Below, piece by piece: positions 11,322 to 17,979 of a stretch of DNA of 30,488 nucleotides; the first letter of the stretch is position 1, and each line of letters opens with the position of its first letter. Both the position numbers and the translations under genes were made by a program. Below the pieces are notes generated by a model that saw only the letters and a program-made list of their open reading frames with translations, searched no databases and was not told where the DNA came from. Source of the stretch: Chara braunii (taxonomy: Eukaryota; Streptophyta; Charophyceae; Charales; Characeae); NCBI GenBank assembly GCA_003427395.1, contig BFEA01000141.1, forward strand, positions 883,547-914,034, written 5' to 3'.

Positions 11322-11765
11322 TTAGGATAGGCATTCCTTCCTACACGTACCCGAGACCCTAAATCCTCGACTTTCTTCTTCTGTACGTAGGGGTCCATAC
11401 TTCTTTTCGTGAAAGCTCAGGGACCGACTCGCAAGGGGAACTGGTACGCAACCCCCTTCAGCGAGAACCGCTCTGTTCAACCATGTCCGCCCCAATAATA
11501 ACTCTGCGTTGCAATCCCGAACCGCGAAAATAGGCATCGTCACTCTCAGCCCTTCGACCTCAATTGCAGCCTTGTGGCAAACCCTGATGACCTTCTGGTT
11601 TCTTCCATCGGCGGTCTCTATCTCAAATTTGAATGACTTATCAAGATCTAATCCCAATCGGATAGCCAGACCCTCATTGATGAGAACAGCTTCGCTGCCA
11701 TTATCAATTAGTAGTCTGTATTGTCCCGCTGCCCAGAATATAAAACTTGTCAGGGGACACTCCCT
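11322..11765 (-). CDS. pro: Retropepsin-like aspartic protease of pol
   Basis: The frame opens at 11765 after a stop and overlaps the end of gag by 62 bases in the +1 frame. The active-site loop reads LLIDNGSEAVLIN (Asp-Asn-Gly at 11698-11706, where most retropepsins have Asp-Ser/Thr-Gly). The family's later hydrophobic-Gly motif is ELLLGRTWL. Protease cleaves the Gag-Pol precursor. No start codon suits it, so it would be made by a +1 frameshift from gag, or this is an indel. The frame stops at 11322-11324, ahead of the RT. The length (147 codons) is normal for a retropepsin unit. Confidence 0.75.
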   Translation of the reverse strand, partial: RECPLTSFIFWAAGQYRLLIDNGSEAVLINEGLAIRLGLDLDKSFKFEIETADGRNQKVIRVCHKAAIEVEGLRVTMPIFAVRDCNAELLLGRTWLNRAVLAEGGCVPVPLASRSLSFHEKKYGPLRTEEESRGFRVSGTCRKECLS

Positions 11766-12660
11766 TTATCCCATTTAAGAACACCGTCGCAGCATGATCC
11801 GCCTTAGCGACCACACTTGATACTGCAACAGTGGGTATCTCCTCCTGTTTGGTCGCCATTTGGACCTCGTCGCTCAGGGGAATATGTGTCTTACACGGAA
11901 TCATCTGCAATTCATCCCGTGCTGGCCTCGAGGCCGCTAAGTACTCCAGGATCGTGCACGGCATAGGCTGCCTGAGAGCGCGTCTAAGAGGTTCGACCGT
12001 GTCTATGTCATCCAGAGTACTCTTCATCGTGAACTTTCTCGCCCCATGTTTGCGCGGGGAAAGTATGACTTCTTCTCCTTCAATCCTTTGTACATCTTTC
12101 TCTGCCATTACGTAATCAGTGTCAGCCTTCTTAGAGGACGAGGCCTTGGCGGACTTAGTCGCCGCCACCCGTATGGGTGTCATAGGACTCTCCTCATCAG
12201 AAGACAGACTCAGTCTCACGCTTTGGGCTCTTGCAACCCCTTTACCCTTGTTCGGCACTTCTTGCCTAGCCTCCACGTTCTCCTTCATCGAAGGAAACAT
12301 CGATACGTCGCCGAGGTTATCCGCCCACTTGACGTACTTGCGATCATCAAATACGACAAGGCCCTCATCTACTGCCTGTTTGAGGTCAGGGCAGTCTCTC
12401 TTGAGGTGATCATCTCCCCTGCAATAGATGAAGGAGTTCCTAGGGGTAGGGGGTCGTTCCTCCGCGGACCTAATCACTCGTCGTCTCGCATCCTGGTTGG
12501 ATGGCCCAGGAGATCTAGGGTAGTTTGGGGACTTGGGATACCCTGGCGACGCAGGATATCCTCCTCTCTCATACTTCCCCCGTGGCTCTTCTCTACGATC
12601 ACCTCTCTCTGTCCGCTCGTAACCGCTTCGATATCCATCTCGGCGGTCCCTATCTGATTC
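11704..12660 (-). pseudogene. gag: Gag C-terminal part with degenerate zinc knuckle
   Basis: This is in the same frame as the two gag pieces upstream and is separated from them only by a TAG at 12661-12663. It begins with an Arg/Tyr/Pro-rich linker and then carries a nucleocapsid-type knuckle: FIYC-x4-H-x4-C at 12393-12432. The first zinc ligand is Phe (12430-12432) where C-x2-C-x4-H-x4-C needs Cys. The rest is a hydrophilic Ser/Lys/Glu-rich region that ends at a TGA overlapping the protease frame. The knuckle normally binds genomic RNA. The function of the long tail after it is unknown. Confidence 0.7.
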
Positions 12661-13191
12661 CTACCGACCGCGGGTGGCCTCTCTATCCCTCGAGTTAAAG
12701 TTGCCCTGGCTCCGGTAACCTTCGGCATCCCCACCGTATCTGGGACTGCGCGTGTACTGGTCTCTAGGACTGCGTAGATACTGGTCTCTGGGACTGCATG
12801 GATACTGGTCGGCTCTGCCCTCCCGACTGTAAGAATCTCCCGCTCTATATCCATCACGCCGGCGGTCTCTGTCTATATTATCATACCTGCGCCTCCTCTC
12901 TTCGTCCTCTCTACGTCTTCGATCGTCTTCTTCTCTGCGCCTTCGATCCTCCTCATCCCTACGTCTACGATCATCCTCGTCTCTACATCGGCGCTCATCC
13001 TCATTTCTTTCCCTCGCGCAATAGTCGGCCAGTGTGCGAGGGTTACGGTCTTCGGCGCTTCTCCACGGGTCAGTATTGCGGCGATCCCATCGTAAGGAAT
13101 AGGGTGACCCAGGTTTATCCCGGTACGTAGTTCCGACCTTCGTTTCAAAATTTGCCAATTGCCTTGCCATTGCCTTCATCTTCTCTTGCAT
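12661..13191 (-). pseudogene. gag: Gag middle part, Arg/Asp/Glu-rich charged domain
   Basis: It directly follows the gag core in frame after a TAG at 13192-13194. The frame opens with MQEKMKAMARQLANFETKVG, a likely helical segment. Next is YSLRWDRRNTDPWRS (residues 31-45), then a run of alternating Arg and Asp/Glu (roughly residues 60-100), then three DQY-x-x-SPRD-like repeats. Such charged tails are typical of RNA-binding gag regions. The ATG right after the TAG could allow separate initiation, but the frame continuity on both sides favours one broken Gag. It ends at TAG 12661-12663. Residues 23-54 are duplicated upstream at 16957-17049. Confidence 0.7.
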
Positions 13192-13803
13192 CTATTCTAT
13201 GATAGCATCATTATCCTTTGACCGTTGGGGCCCATCTCTATCCATCATACAACGTCGCTCAGCCCAAGGTTTGTCGTTGAAATCTGGGCATTTGTCGGTC
13301 CCGTATTCCTGATAGAGGAAAAAGTCCCGGTGCTGCATGCCTCTCCAGAGTAAGTCCTTGTAGTCATCTGCCTCAGCCTTCATGGCCAACTTGAGTAACG
13401 CAGTGAATTCTAACTTATCGTGAGGCGTCTCTCTCAGCACTGCCTTTTGCTTTCCTTTTGGTAGCTGCCCAAGGAAGATCGTGCATCTTTCGACCTCTGA
13501 CAACTTCCCTTTTGCCATAAGGGCATCAAATACCTTCTGGAACCACTTTCCGAAGGCCCGAACACTTTCGCTCTCTCCTTGGGTTAGGTGCTCCAAGTCC
13601 CGGGTAGAATACTTGACATCTTCTAGTTTGTAGAGTTCGTACAGATTGATTTTATAAGTAGCCCATCGCCTATCTTTGGGTCGAGCCTCTATAATCTCTT
13701 GACTCAAGCTTAGGTCCACATTAAACAAGAAGTTGTCTATAATCTCATCCTCCGTCCACTGACTTCGGTAGCCAATTCTGAGGGCTGATGCGAGATGATG
13801 AGC
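13192..13803 (-). pseudogene. gag: Gag core (capsid-type retrotransposon gag domain)
   Basis: The frame is open from 13803. It reads HHLASALRIGYRSQWTEDEI, then YKINLYELYKLED, LEHLTQGESESVRAFGKWFQ and VERCTIFLGQLPKGKQKAVL. This pattern (W…Y…L, Q-x-ESV-x-x-[FY], F-x-x-GL-x) is typical of retrotransposon gag capsid domains, which build the virus-like particle. The N-terminal part lies in another frame (13737-14234) and overlaps it; a single-base change near 13800 would join them. It stops at TAG 13192-13194, followed at once by ATG in the same frame. Confidence 0.75.
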
Positions 13804-14234
13804 CTATCTCTCGTCTCGTATGGCAGGGAGTGTGATTCCCCTGTCTCCGGGTCAAATGCTCGTCTGGACATCGCAACTTTCTCCCTATCTCTCCAAAGCT
13901 GCTCCCTAATGAACTGGTCCCTCCAGTCTTCCCTTCCTAGGTAGCCTCTATCCTCTCTACGATCATACACAGATCGATGCTGGAAAAATGACTCCTGGCG
14001 AAAACTCGGAGGCCCGGTCTGAATCTTTGTCCGTTCAACTAGAAAGGCCTTGTTGGGCTCAACGGCGACTGGAGGCGCCATCACCTCAGGCTCTCCGTCG
14101 TCCTGCTGCTCTTCACACCTCAGAGGGATATTCTGTCGAAGACACTCTTTGAGGTCTCGCAGGGCCCGATCCGGCGACGCTCGATACACCGCCTGTTCCT
14201 CGTCCTGATGCGGCCCCATTGTATCAGATTCCAT
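13737..14234 (-). CDS. gag: Gag N-terminal part
   Basis: Starts at an ATG (14232-14234) preceded by the purine-rich AGAAGAGGGGAAG, and encodes 165 residues. The protein is hydrophilic, with an acidic N-terminal third and Arg/Asp-rich segments (REDWRDQFIREQLWRDREK). Its last ~20 codons after RDRLII run out of frame relative to the gag core: the in-frame gag reading from 13803 is the natural continuation. It is therefore taken as the Gag N-terminus cut by a frameshift. No enzymatic motif is present. The 25-bp tandem repeats end ~50 bases upstream. Confidence 0.7.
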   Translation of the reverse strand: MESDTMGPHQDEEQAVYRASPDRALRDLKECLRQNIPLRCEEQQDDGEPEVMAPPVAVEPNKAFLVERTKIQTGPPSFRQESFFQHRSVYDRREDRGYLGREDWRDQFIREQLWRDREKVAMSRRAFDPETGESHSLPYETRDRLIISHQPSELATEVSGRRMRL

Positions 14235-14282
14235 ATACTTCCCCTCTTCTGATTTAGTGGGTCAACACCGACTGTCTGAACT

Positions 14283-14416
14283 TATGAATGAATCCGCAGT
14301 ACTTATGAAAATATCCGCAGTCCGGACCTATGAAAGAAAACGCAGCCCGGACCTATGAAAGTATCTGCAGCTCGGACCTATGGAAGTATCCGCAGCCCGG
14401 ACCTATGAAAGAAAAA
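14283..14416 (-). repeat. 25-bp tandem repeats just ahead of gag
   Basis: On the plus strand the unit CCTATGAAAGTATCCGCAGC-like recurs with TAT at 14283, 14304, 14329, 14354, 14379 and 14404, giving periods of 21, 25, 25, 25 and 25. It fills the gap between the last small ORF (stop at 14420) and the gag ATG (14234). No ORF uses it on the minus strand. It could be an RNA signal (packaging, dimerisation or translation) or a simple expansion. Confidence 0.8.
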
Positions 14417-14419
14417 CAA

Positions 14420-14749
14420 TCACTCGTGTACGACCGCTCTCAGGATCACAACGAGTCTCCCAGCCTCGTCTCGTATCTCGTGCTCACCCTCGATTCCTAG
14501 AATCCCTGAGTCAAAATAAAGTTCTCCCTCCTGCTCCTCTATGCAACGAACATCTCTCCTAATCTCAATAACTCCGGACTCTGATATCCTTACTCTCCTA
14601 CAAATCCCTGTCGCGATCCTCCTCAACTCTTCCGGTGCACAAGATCTCAAGTACTCCCGTATATCAACAGACGCTCTTCGCGCTAAATCGCTTAACCCAT
14701 GTTGCACAACGCGAGCTCCTGCCCGCGGGTAATCACCCCCTACGGCCAT
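14420..14749 (-). CDS. Accessory ORF 8, unknown protein (109 aa)
   Basis: Starts at ATG 14747-14749, 17 bases inside the end of the preceding ORF (stop 14733-14735). That overlap suggests coupled translation on one RNA. The protein is hydrophilic and Arg/Glu-rich, probably mixed alpha/beta: GLSDLARRASVDIREYL and PEELRRIATGICRRVR look helical. There is no signal peptide or membrane segment. Its VDIREYL…PEELRRIA stretch faintly recalls the accessory ORF 2/3 family (VNIEEELSDSEFKELA), but that is a weak hand alignment. It is the last of the cluster and is followed by the 25-bp repeats and gag. No function is recognised. Confidence 0.55.
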   Translation of the reverse strand: MAVGGDYPRAGARVVQHGLSDLARRASVDIREYLRSCAPEELRRIATGICRRVRISESGVIEIRRDVRCIEEQEGELYFDSGILGIEGEHEIRDEAGRLVVILRAVVHE

Positions 14750-15227
14750 CAAACTTAAAGTATCGAAGTGCTAAGCCAACCACTGCCTCATTGCTTCTCC
14801 CTCGAAGCACCTCACGCGGTACAGGAGGTCTGGGTAACCCCTGAAAGAGCGTAATCCGGGTGTCCCAGATTACCTCATTACCGAGCGCCAAGAGCCTATC
14901 CCGCTCATTCTCAACGACTTCTTCCGCGCGCTCCCAGCATCGACCGCTAACCCAATCGCCTTCTCGTTCAACTGGGAGGTAAATCCTAATATCATACACC
15001 TCCAGGACAAAGAACCGAACGTTGATAATGTAAAAACGTATTTGCTCCCATCCGCTGTCCACTAACTCGTAAGTCACTACTTCGTACAGAATCACTTCTC
15101 TTCGCCGCAAAGAACTCAACTGGTCGCAGACTTTCGCCAACTCCGTGTCCGAAGGTCTGTTGCCCGGGAGAAACCTCTCTCTCCTAGCTTCTAGCTCGCG
15201 CTCAGGGATGGTCGTATTTTTATTCAT
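14733..15227 (-). CDS. Accessory ORF 7, unknown protein, paralogue of ORF 6 (164 aa)
   Basis: Starts at ATG 15225-15227, nine bases after the stop of the upstream ORF. The protein aligns with the neighbouring 165-aa protein (15237-15734) over almost its full length; by hand 28 of 54 residues are identical over the central block RRREV…YEV…VRF…VY…IYLP-x-ERE, and both share LPRPPVP near the C-terminus followed by AVVG[FL]A. The N-terminal 40 residues differ more. Substitutions with conserved reading frame point to two genes diverging under constraint after tandem duplication. No known family is recognised and there are no membrane segments. Confidence that it is a real coding frame is good; function is unknown. 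Confidence 0.7.
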   Translation of the reverse strand: MNKNTTIPERELEARRERFLPGNRPSDTELAKVCDQLSSLRRREVILYEVVTYELVDSGWEQIRFYIINVRFFVLEVYDIRIYLPVEREGDWVSGRCWERAEEVVENERDRLLALGNEVIWDTRITLFQGLPRPPVPREVLRGRSNEAVVGLALRYFKFDGRRG

Positions 15228-15236
15228 CCGCGCATC

Positions 15237-15734
15237 CTATTCATCCTTAACGGTCTTTTTGAGCTTGCCGTCATTCTTGACTGTCCGAGCGAATCCAACT
15301 ACAGCCTTCCATTTGTTCTGCTCTAGCACTTGGTATGGAACAGGCGGCCTAGGCAGACCGTCAAAAATAGTGATGTCGTCGCCGACCTCCACAATCTTTC
15401 CTAGACTTCCTAACCTCTTTTCCTCTTCTCTCAATGCCCACGCAGCTCTCCTCCAAGTCCTTCCGTATATGCAAAATTCTTCCCTTTCTTTAGGCAGATA
15501 AATACCAACGTGATATACCTTTAAGTCATGAAACCGGACGGTCATAATACAGTATTGATTGCGTTCAATTCCACTGCTCTGCACTTGGTACTTAATTACC
15601 TCGTACGAAAATACTTCTCGCCTTCCTAGCGCGCTCAATCCCTTAAGTACCCTCTCGTGCTCGAATCCACTAGGACCACTCCAACCTTCGAATTTCCACC
15701 TTCTCCTTGTTAGTTCCTCCTCTGATAGTGGCAT
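15237..15734 (-). CDS. Accessory ORF 6, unknown protein, paralogue of ORF 7 (165 aa)
   Basis: Starts at ATG 15732-15734, 23 bases after the stop of accessory ORF 5. It shares with its downstream neighbour the blocks GRREV-x-x-YEV, SG-x-E, VRF, VY-x-x-x-IYLP-x-ERE, GR-x-W and GLPRPPVP. The core is predicted rich in beta strands (alternating hydrophobics around YEVIKYQVQSS and YCIMTVRFHDLKVYHVGIYL), followed by a helical Arg/Glu-rich segment (TWRRAAWALREEEKRL). Its C-terminus is Lys-rich. The blocks Y-x-LP…GR-x-W also occur loosely in ORF 5. I recognise no family, and a regulatory or RNA-binding role would be a guess. Confidence 0.7.
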   Translation of the reverse strand: MPLSEEELTRRRWKFEGWSGPSGFEHERVLKGLSALGRREVFSYEVIKYQVQSSGIERNQYCIMTVRFHDLKVYHVGIYLPKEREEFCIYGRTWRRAAWALREEEKRLGSLGKIVEVGDDITIFDGLPRPPVPYQVLEQNKWKAVVGFARTVKNDGKLKKTVKDE

Positions 15735-15757
15735 CGCTTACAATCTCCATAAAGTGT

Positions 15758-16255
15758 CTAACATTCCGCCTCTATTAGGGCTAAGGCCAAGAAGATCCTG
15801 TCCGTCGATTCCTCCAAAAGCTGATAGAACGTCTCAAAATCGTCTATATCCCCACAGTCTTCGATCGCAGCTAGGGTCCAGAGAAACTCACTCCGGTACT
15901 GTTCGTGTGCTTTGTAAATCCTTAAAACAGAACTCTCTGTTATGACCGTAGCAAAGTCTCCCGACACTTCGGCTTCTCTCTTCAGGAGTCTCTCCGCTTT
16001 CTTAGGAGATTCGCGCCACTCTCTACTCAGGGTCACTCCATCGTAGGGGGACAAGTGCAGTGAATAGTAGATCAGCCGTGCACTTCCCTCTCCTACCCAG
16101 AGCCCAGTCACTCGCGCCTTCTGAACTGCTTCTCTAGTGCTCTCAGCTTCTTCAATCACGGTAAGCCTCTCTAGTTGCTCTAACTGTATTCTAACACGAG
16201 TTGTTAGTCCTTCTAACTTCCCTATAACTCGCATAGAACACCTTTCACTACTCAT
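15758..16255 (-). CDS. Accessory ORF 5, unknown protein (165 aa)
   Basis: Starts at ATG 16253-16255, nine bases after the stop of ORF 4; the spacer is GAAGGGAGG. The N-terminal third is helical and charged (RIQLEQLERLTVIEEAEST). The middle carries IYYSLHLSPYDG and SREWRES, which line up loosely with VYHVGIYLP and GRTWRRA of ORF 6, so it may be a distant third member of that family. The C-terminal ~50 residues look helical (FLWTLAAIEDCGDIDDFETF and FLALALIEAEC). No known domain is recognised, and no signal peptide is seen. It stops with TAG at 15758. Confidence 0.6.
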   Translation of the reverse strand: MSSERCSMRVIGKLEGLTTRVRIQLEQLERLTVIEEAESTREAVQKARVTGLWVGEGSARLIYYSLHLSPYDGVTLSREWRESPKKAERLLKREAEVSGDFATVITESSVLRIYKAHEQYRSEFLWTLAAIEDCGDIDDFETFYQLLEESTDRIFLALALIEAEC

Positions 16256-16264
16256 CCTCCCTTC

Positions 16265-16603
16265 TCATTCTTCGTCTTCCTCAGCAACATCCTTCCTCTC
16301 TCTCGACGTTGCAGCCGTTATTAACTCTTCTTTCTTTCCTGTCGACTCCAGTGACCCTTCGTCCCCTAGACTTCTCCTCTTGACACTCTCTAAAAATTCT
16401 AACCTCCACCTCCTAAAAAAGTCTCTGTCTTTTATAAGAAGTCTTCTCAAGGCCTTCGTTGCACCCTCTATTTTACGCAGCTCACTCTTTTCCTTGTTAG
16501 GCCCGCAGTCTTGGGTCTTGATACTGACCTCTTTGACGCGCTCAACGATTCGTCTAACAATACGCTTTTTTATTCTCTTCTCTCTTCCTTCTAGATCTTT
16601 CAT
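16265..16603 (-). CDS. Accessory ORF 4, small basic protein with acidic tail (112 aa)
   Basis: The frame is open back to a GTG at 16645 that overlaps the stop of ORF 3, but the first ATG is at 16601-16603, preceded by GCAGAGG, and is preferred. The protein is strongly charged. REKRIKKRIVRRIVERVK near the N-terminus could serve as a nuclear-localisation or nucleic-acid-binding segment. A further basic helix is KALRRLLIKDRDFFRRWRL, and the tail is acidic (DVAEEDEE). The composition would suit an RNA- or DNA-binding accessory protein, but no family is recognised. Confidence 0.5.
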   Translation of the reverse strand: MKDLEGREKRIKKRIVRRIVERVKEVSIKTQDCGPNKEKSELRKIEGATKALRRLLIKDRDFFRRWRLEFLESVKRRSLGDEGSLESTGKKEELITAATSRERKDVAEEDEE

Positions 16604-16641
16604 CCTCTGCAATCCATCACTCCTCTTACTCTGAACTTCTA

Positions 16642-16980
16642 TCACATACTGCTGCGAGCCTCCGCAGAGGTCTCGTCCCGAATTATCTCCAAGCGCACTC
16701 TACCTATAACGCACACGATCACCTCATAAACCATCCAGCTTTGCACTGTCAATTCCCTCAGCGCTCCTAGTCTTTGCTCCCATATGACATCTTTTGCAAG
16801 TTCTTTGAACTCACTGTCCGACAGTTCTTCCTCTATGTTCACTCTCAAGAGGATCTGTAGGGTCTCCTTGTCACACGTTAATTGCCTAGGGACAACCCGA
16901 GCATAGGGAAAACGTCGTCGAGGAGAGGGACTACTCGTCTTAGTTCCTCGAGTAGCTACGCGGGGGTTCCTCTCACTCAC
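16642..16980 (-). CDS. Accessory ORF 3, unknown protein, paralogue of ORF 2 (112 aa)
   Basis: The last 81 residues align without any gap to the last 81 of the 93-aa protein at 17084-17365, with 31 identities counted by hand, including RQL, LLR-x-x-I, RLG-x-L, YEV-x-V and DE-x-x-AE. Both end at the same aligned residue. There is no ATG ahead of the conserved part: the best candidate is GTG at 16978-16980 after GGAGGAGC, perhaps a mutated ATG. Its N-terminal residues VSERNPR lie within a copied piece of gag that extends upstream to 17049. No function is recognised. The stop overlaps the GTG that opens ORF 4's frame. Confidence 0.6.
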   Translation of the reverse strand: MSERNPRVATRGTKTSSPSPRRRFPYARVVPRQLTCDKETLQILLRVNIEEELSDSEFKELAKDVIWEQRLGALRELTVQSWMVYEVIVCVIGRVRLEIIRDETSAEARSSM

Positions 16981-17049
16981 GCTCCTCCAGGACTCGGCCC
17001 CTCTGCGGTCCCACCGAAGTGAATAAGAGGCTCAAGGTCTTTATCGATA
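16957..17049 (-). repeat. Duplicated gag fragment inside the accessory cluster
   Basis: Translated in the frame of accessory ORF 3, this stretch reads YSLRWDRR…WRS…RNPR and matches Gag residues encoded at 13030-13125 (18 of 30 positions identical by hand). The copy has two stop codons near its upstream end (17032-17034 and 17041-17043), so its first part cannot be translated through. The downstream part forms the N-terminus of ORF 3. It shows that the cluster and gag have exchanged sequence. Confidence 0.75.
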
Positions 17050-17083
17050 CAGTTGCTGCTCGTGTTCCGTCATGACAGGGTAA

Positions 17084-17365
17084 TCATACTCTACTCGTGG
17101 TTTCCGCTACCTTCTCATCGAAGAACAACTCAGCGCGTAGGTACCCTGCCGACCACACCATCACTTCATACATTATCTTGGTCTGAAACGTGACGCATTC
17201 GAGAACTCCCAGTCTATATTCTCGGATAAATTCCCTGGCTTGCAAAAAACTCTCCTGCTCTGTTAGGATGTCGTCTATGTGAGCTCTAAGTAAGACTGTA
17301 ATCGTGAAGCCCTCGTTCACTAATTGCCTCCTCACACTCACCCCCGCAACCGTCCGACCTGGCAT
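17084..17365 (-). CDS. Accessory ORF 2, unknown protein, paralogue of ORF 3 (93 aa)
   Basis: Starts at ATG 17363-17365, eight bases after the stop of ORF 1, with spacer TAGAGGAG. After a short basic N-terminus (MPGRTVAGVSVRRQL), the remaining 81 residues align without gaps to ORF 3. The likely fold is a helix pair (TEQESFLQAREFIREYRLG) followed by beta strands (IMYEVMVWSAGYLRAELFF). The protein is small and soluble, without membrane segments. No known family is recognised. The ungapped conservation and shared stop position are the best evidence that these small frames are true proteins. Confidence 0.7.
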   Translation of the reverse strand: MPGRTVAGVSVRRQLVNEGFTITVLLRAHIDDILTEQESFLQAREFIREYRLGVLECVTFQTKIMYEVMVWSAGYLRAELFFDEKVAETTSRV

Positions 17366-17373
17366 CTCCTCTA

Positions 17374-17979
17374 CTAGCTATGCGCAAACAAGTATCTCAG
17401 ATCCTCCAGCCCGATAAACTTGTCTTCCGCGCGTCCTCGACAATAGTGAACCAAATCTGCAGGTCTTAGACAGTCTAGCCAGGAGGTAGCTTCTAACAAA
17501 CCTCTCTGCACCTCCTTGCCAGGAGGCCCCCACCTTACGCAGACTGAGTAGTATGCTTCTAGGAATCGACGCTCTAGTCCCCGTAAGAACGCGTGCTGAG
17601 TATGGTCGGCTGCTCTCGCCAACCAGTCCACGCCTCTGTAAGTTTGTTCTATAACAAACTCAGGTAACACCATCCGCCAGCTCCCTAGCGGATGGTAAAT
17701 CTGTGGAGGAGAACCAACCACAATTCGCGTGGTGAAAGGCCTACTTCCAGCGGTGCTAAGCAGTTGTCTTCTCACTATCGCCTCTGCTAAGATCTCATAT
17801 TTCCACCAGATCTTGCTAACGCCTACAAGTGTCAGGCCTTTCTCTATATCTCTCTCCTTACCAAACACAAGATATCCTATACCCTTCACCTGCCAGGAGA
17901 CCCCTGGTCCTCCGTAATCACTGTCCACAAGAAGACCCCTCTCGCCAGCCAAGTACCGAAATGTCGAATCGACACCCAA
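17374..17979 (-). CDS. Accessory ORF 1, unknown protein (about 200 aa)
   Basis: First and longest of the cluster. The frame is open from 18012, but contains no ATG before residue ~100; 17979 is a TTG. A spliced 5' exon is possible: GGCTTAG just upstream, at 17986-17992, resembles a splice acceptor after AT-rich sequence. The protein has Trp/Tyr-rich segments (SKIWWKYEILAEAIVRRQLL, SPPQIYHPLGSWRMVLPEF) and a Cys/His-containing C-terminal part (CVRWG, CLRPADLVHYCRGR). YEIL and IYH-x-x-G…LPEF loosely resemble the ORF 6/7 core, but this is weak. No known domain is recognised. Confidence 0.55.
   Translation of the reverse strand: MGVDSTFRYLAGERGLLVDSDYGGPGVSWQVKGIGYLVFGKERDIEKGLTLVGVSKIWWKYEILAEAIVRRQLLSTAGSRPFTTRIVVGSPPQIYHPLGSWRMVLPEFVIEQTYRGVDWLARAADHTQHAFLRGLERRFLEAYYSVCVRWGPPGKEVQRGLLEATSWLDCLRPADLVHYCRGRAEDKFIGLEDLRYLFAHS

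Noticed and set aside
10848-13130. Plus-strand open frames opposite gag-pol (for example 10848-11330 and 12046-12657)
   Set aside because: They are antisense shadows of conserved retroelement proteins with low-complexity translations. Some plant elements do have antisense ORFs, but nothing supports it here.
13191-13191. Separate gene starting at the ATG directly after the gag TAG
   Set aside because: The frame is continuous with gag on both sides, and the content (helix plus charged RNA-binding tail) fits a Gag middle domain.
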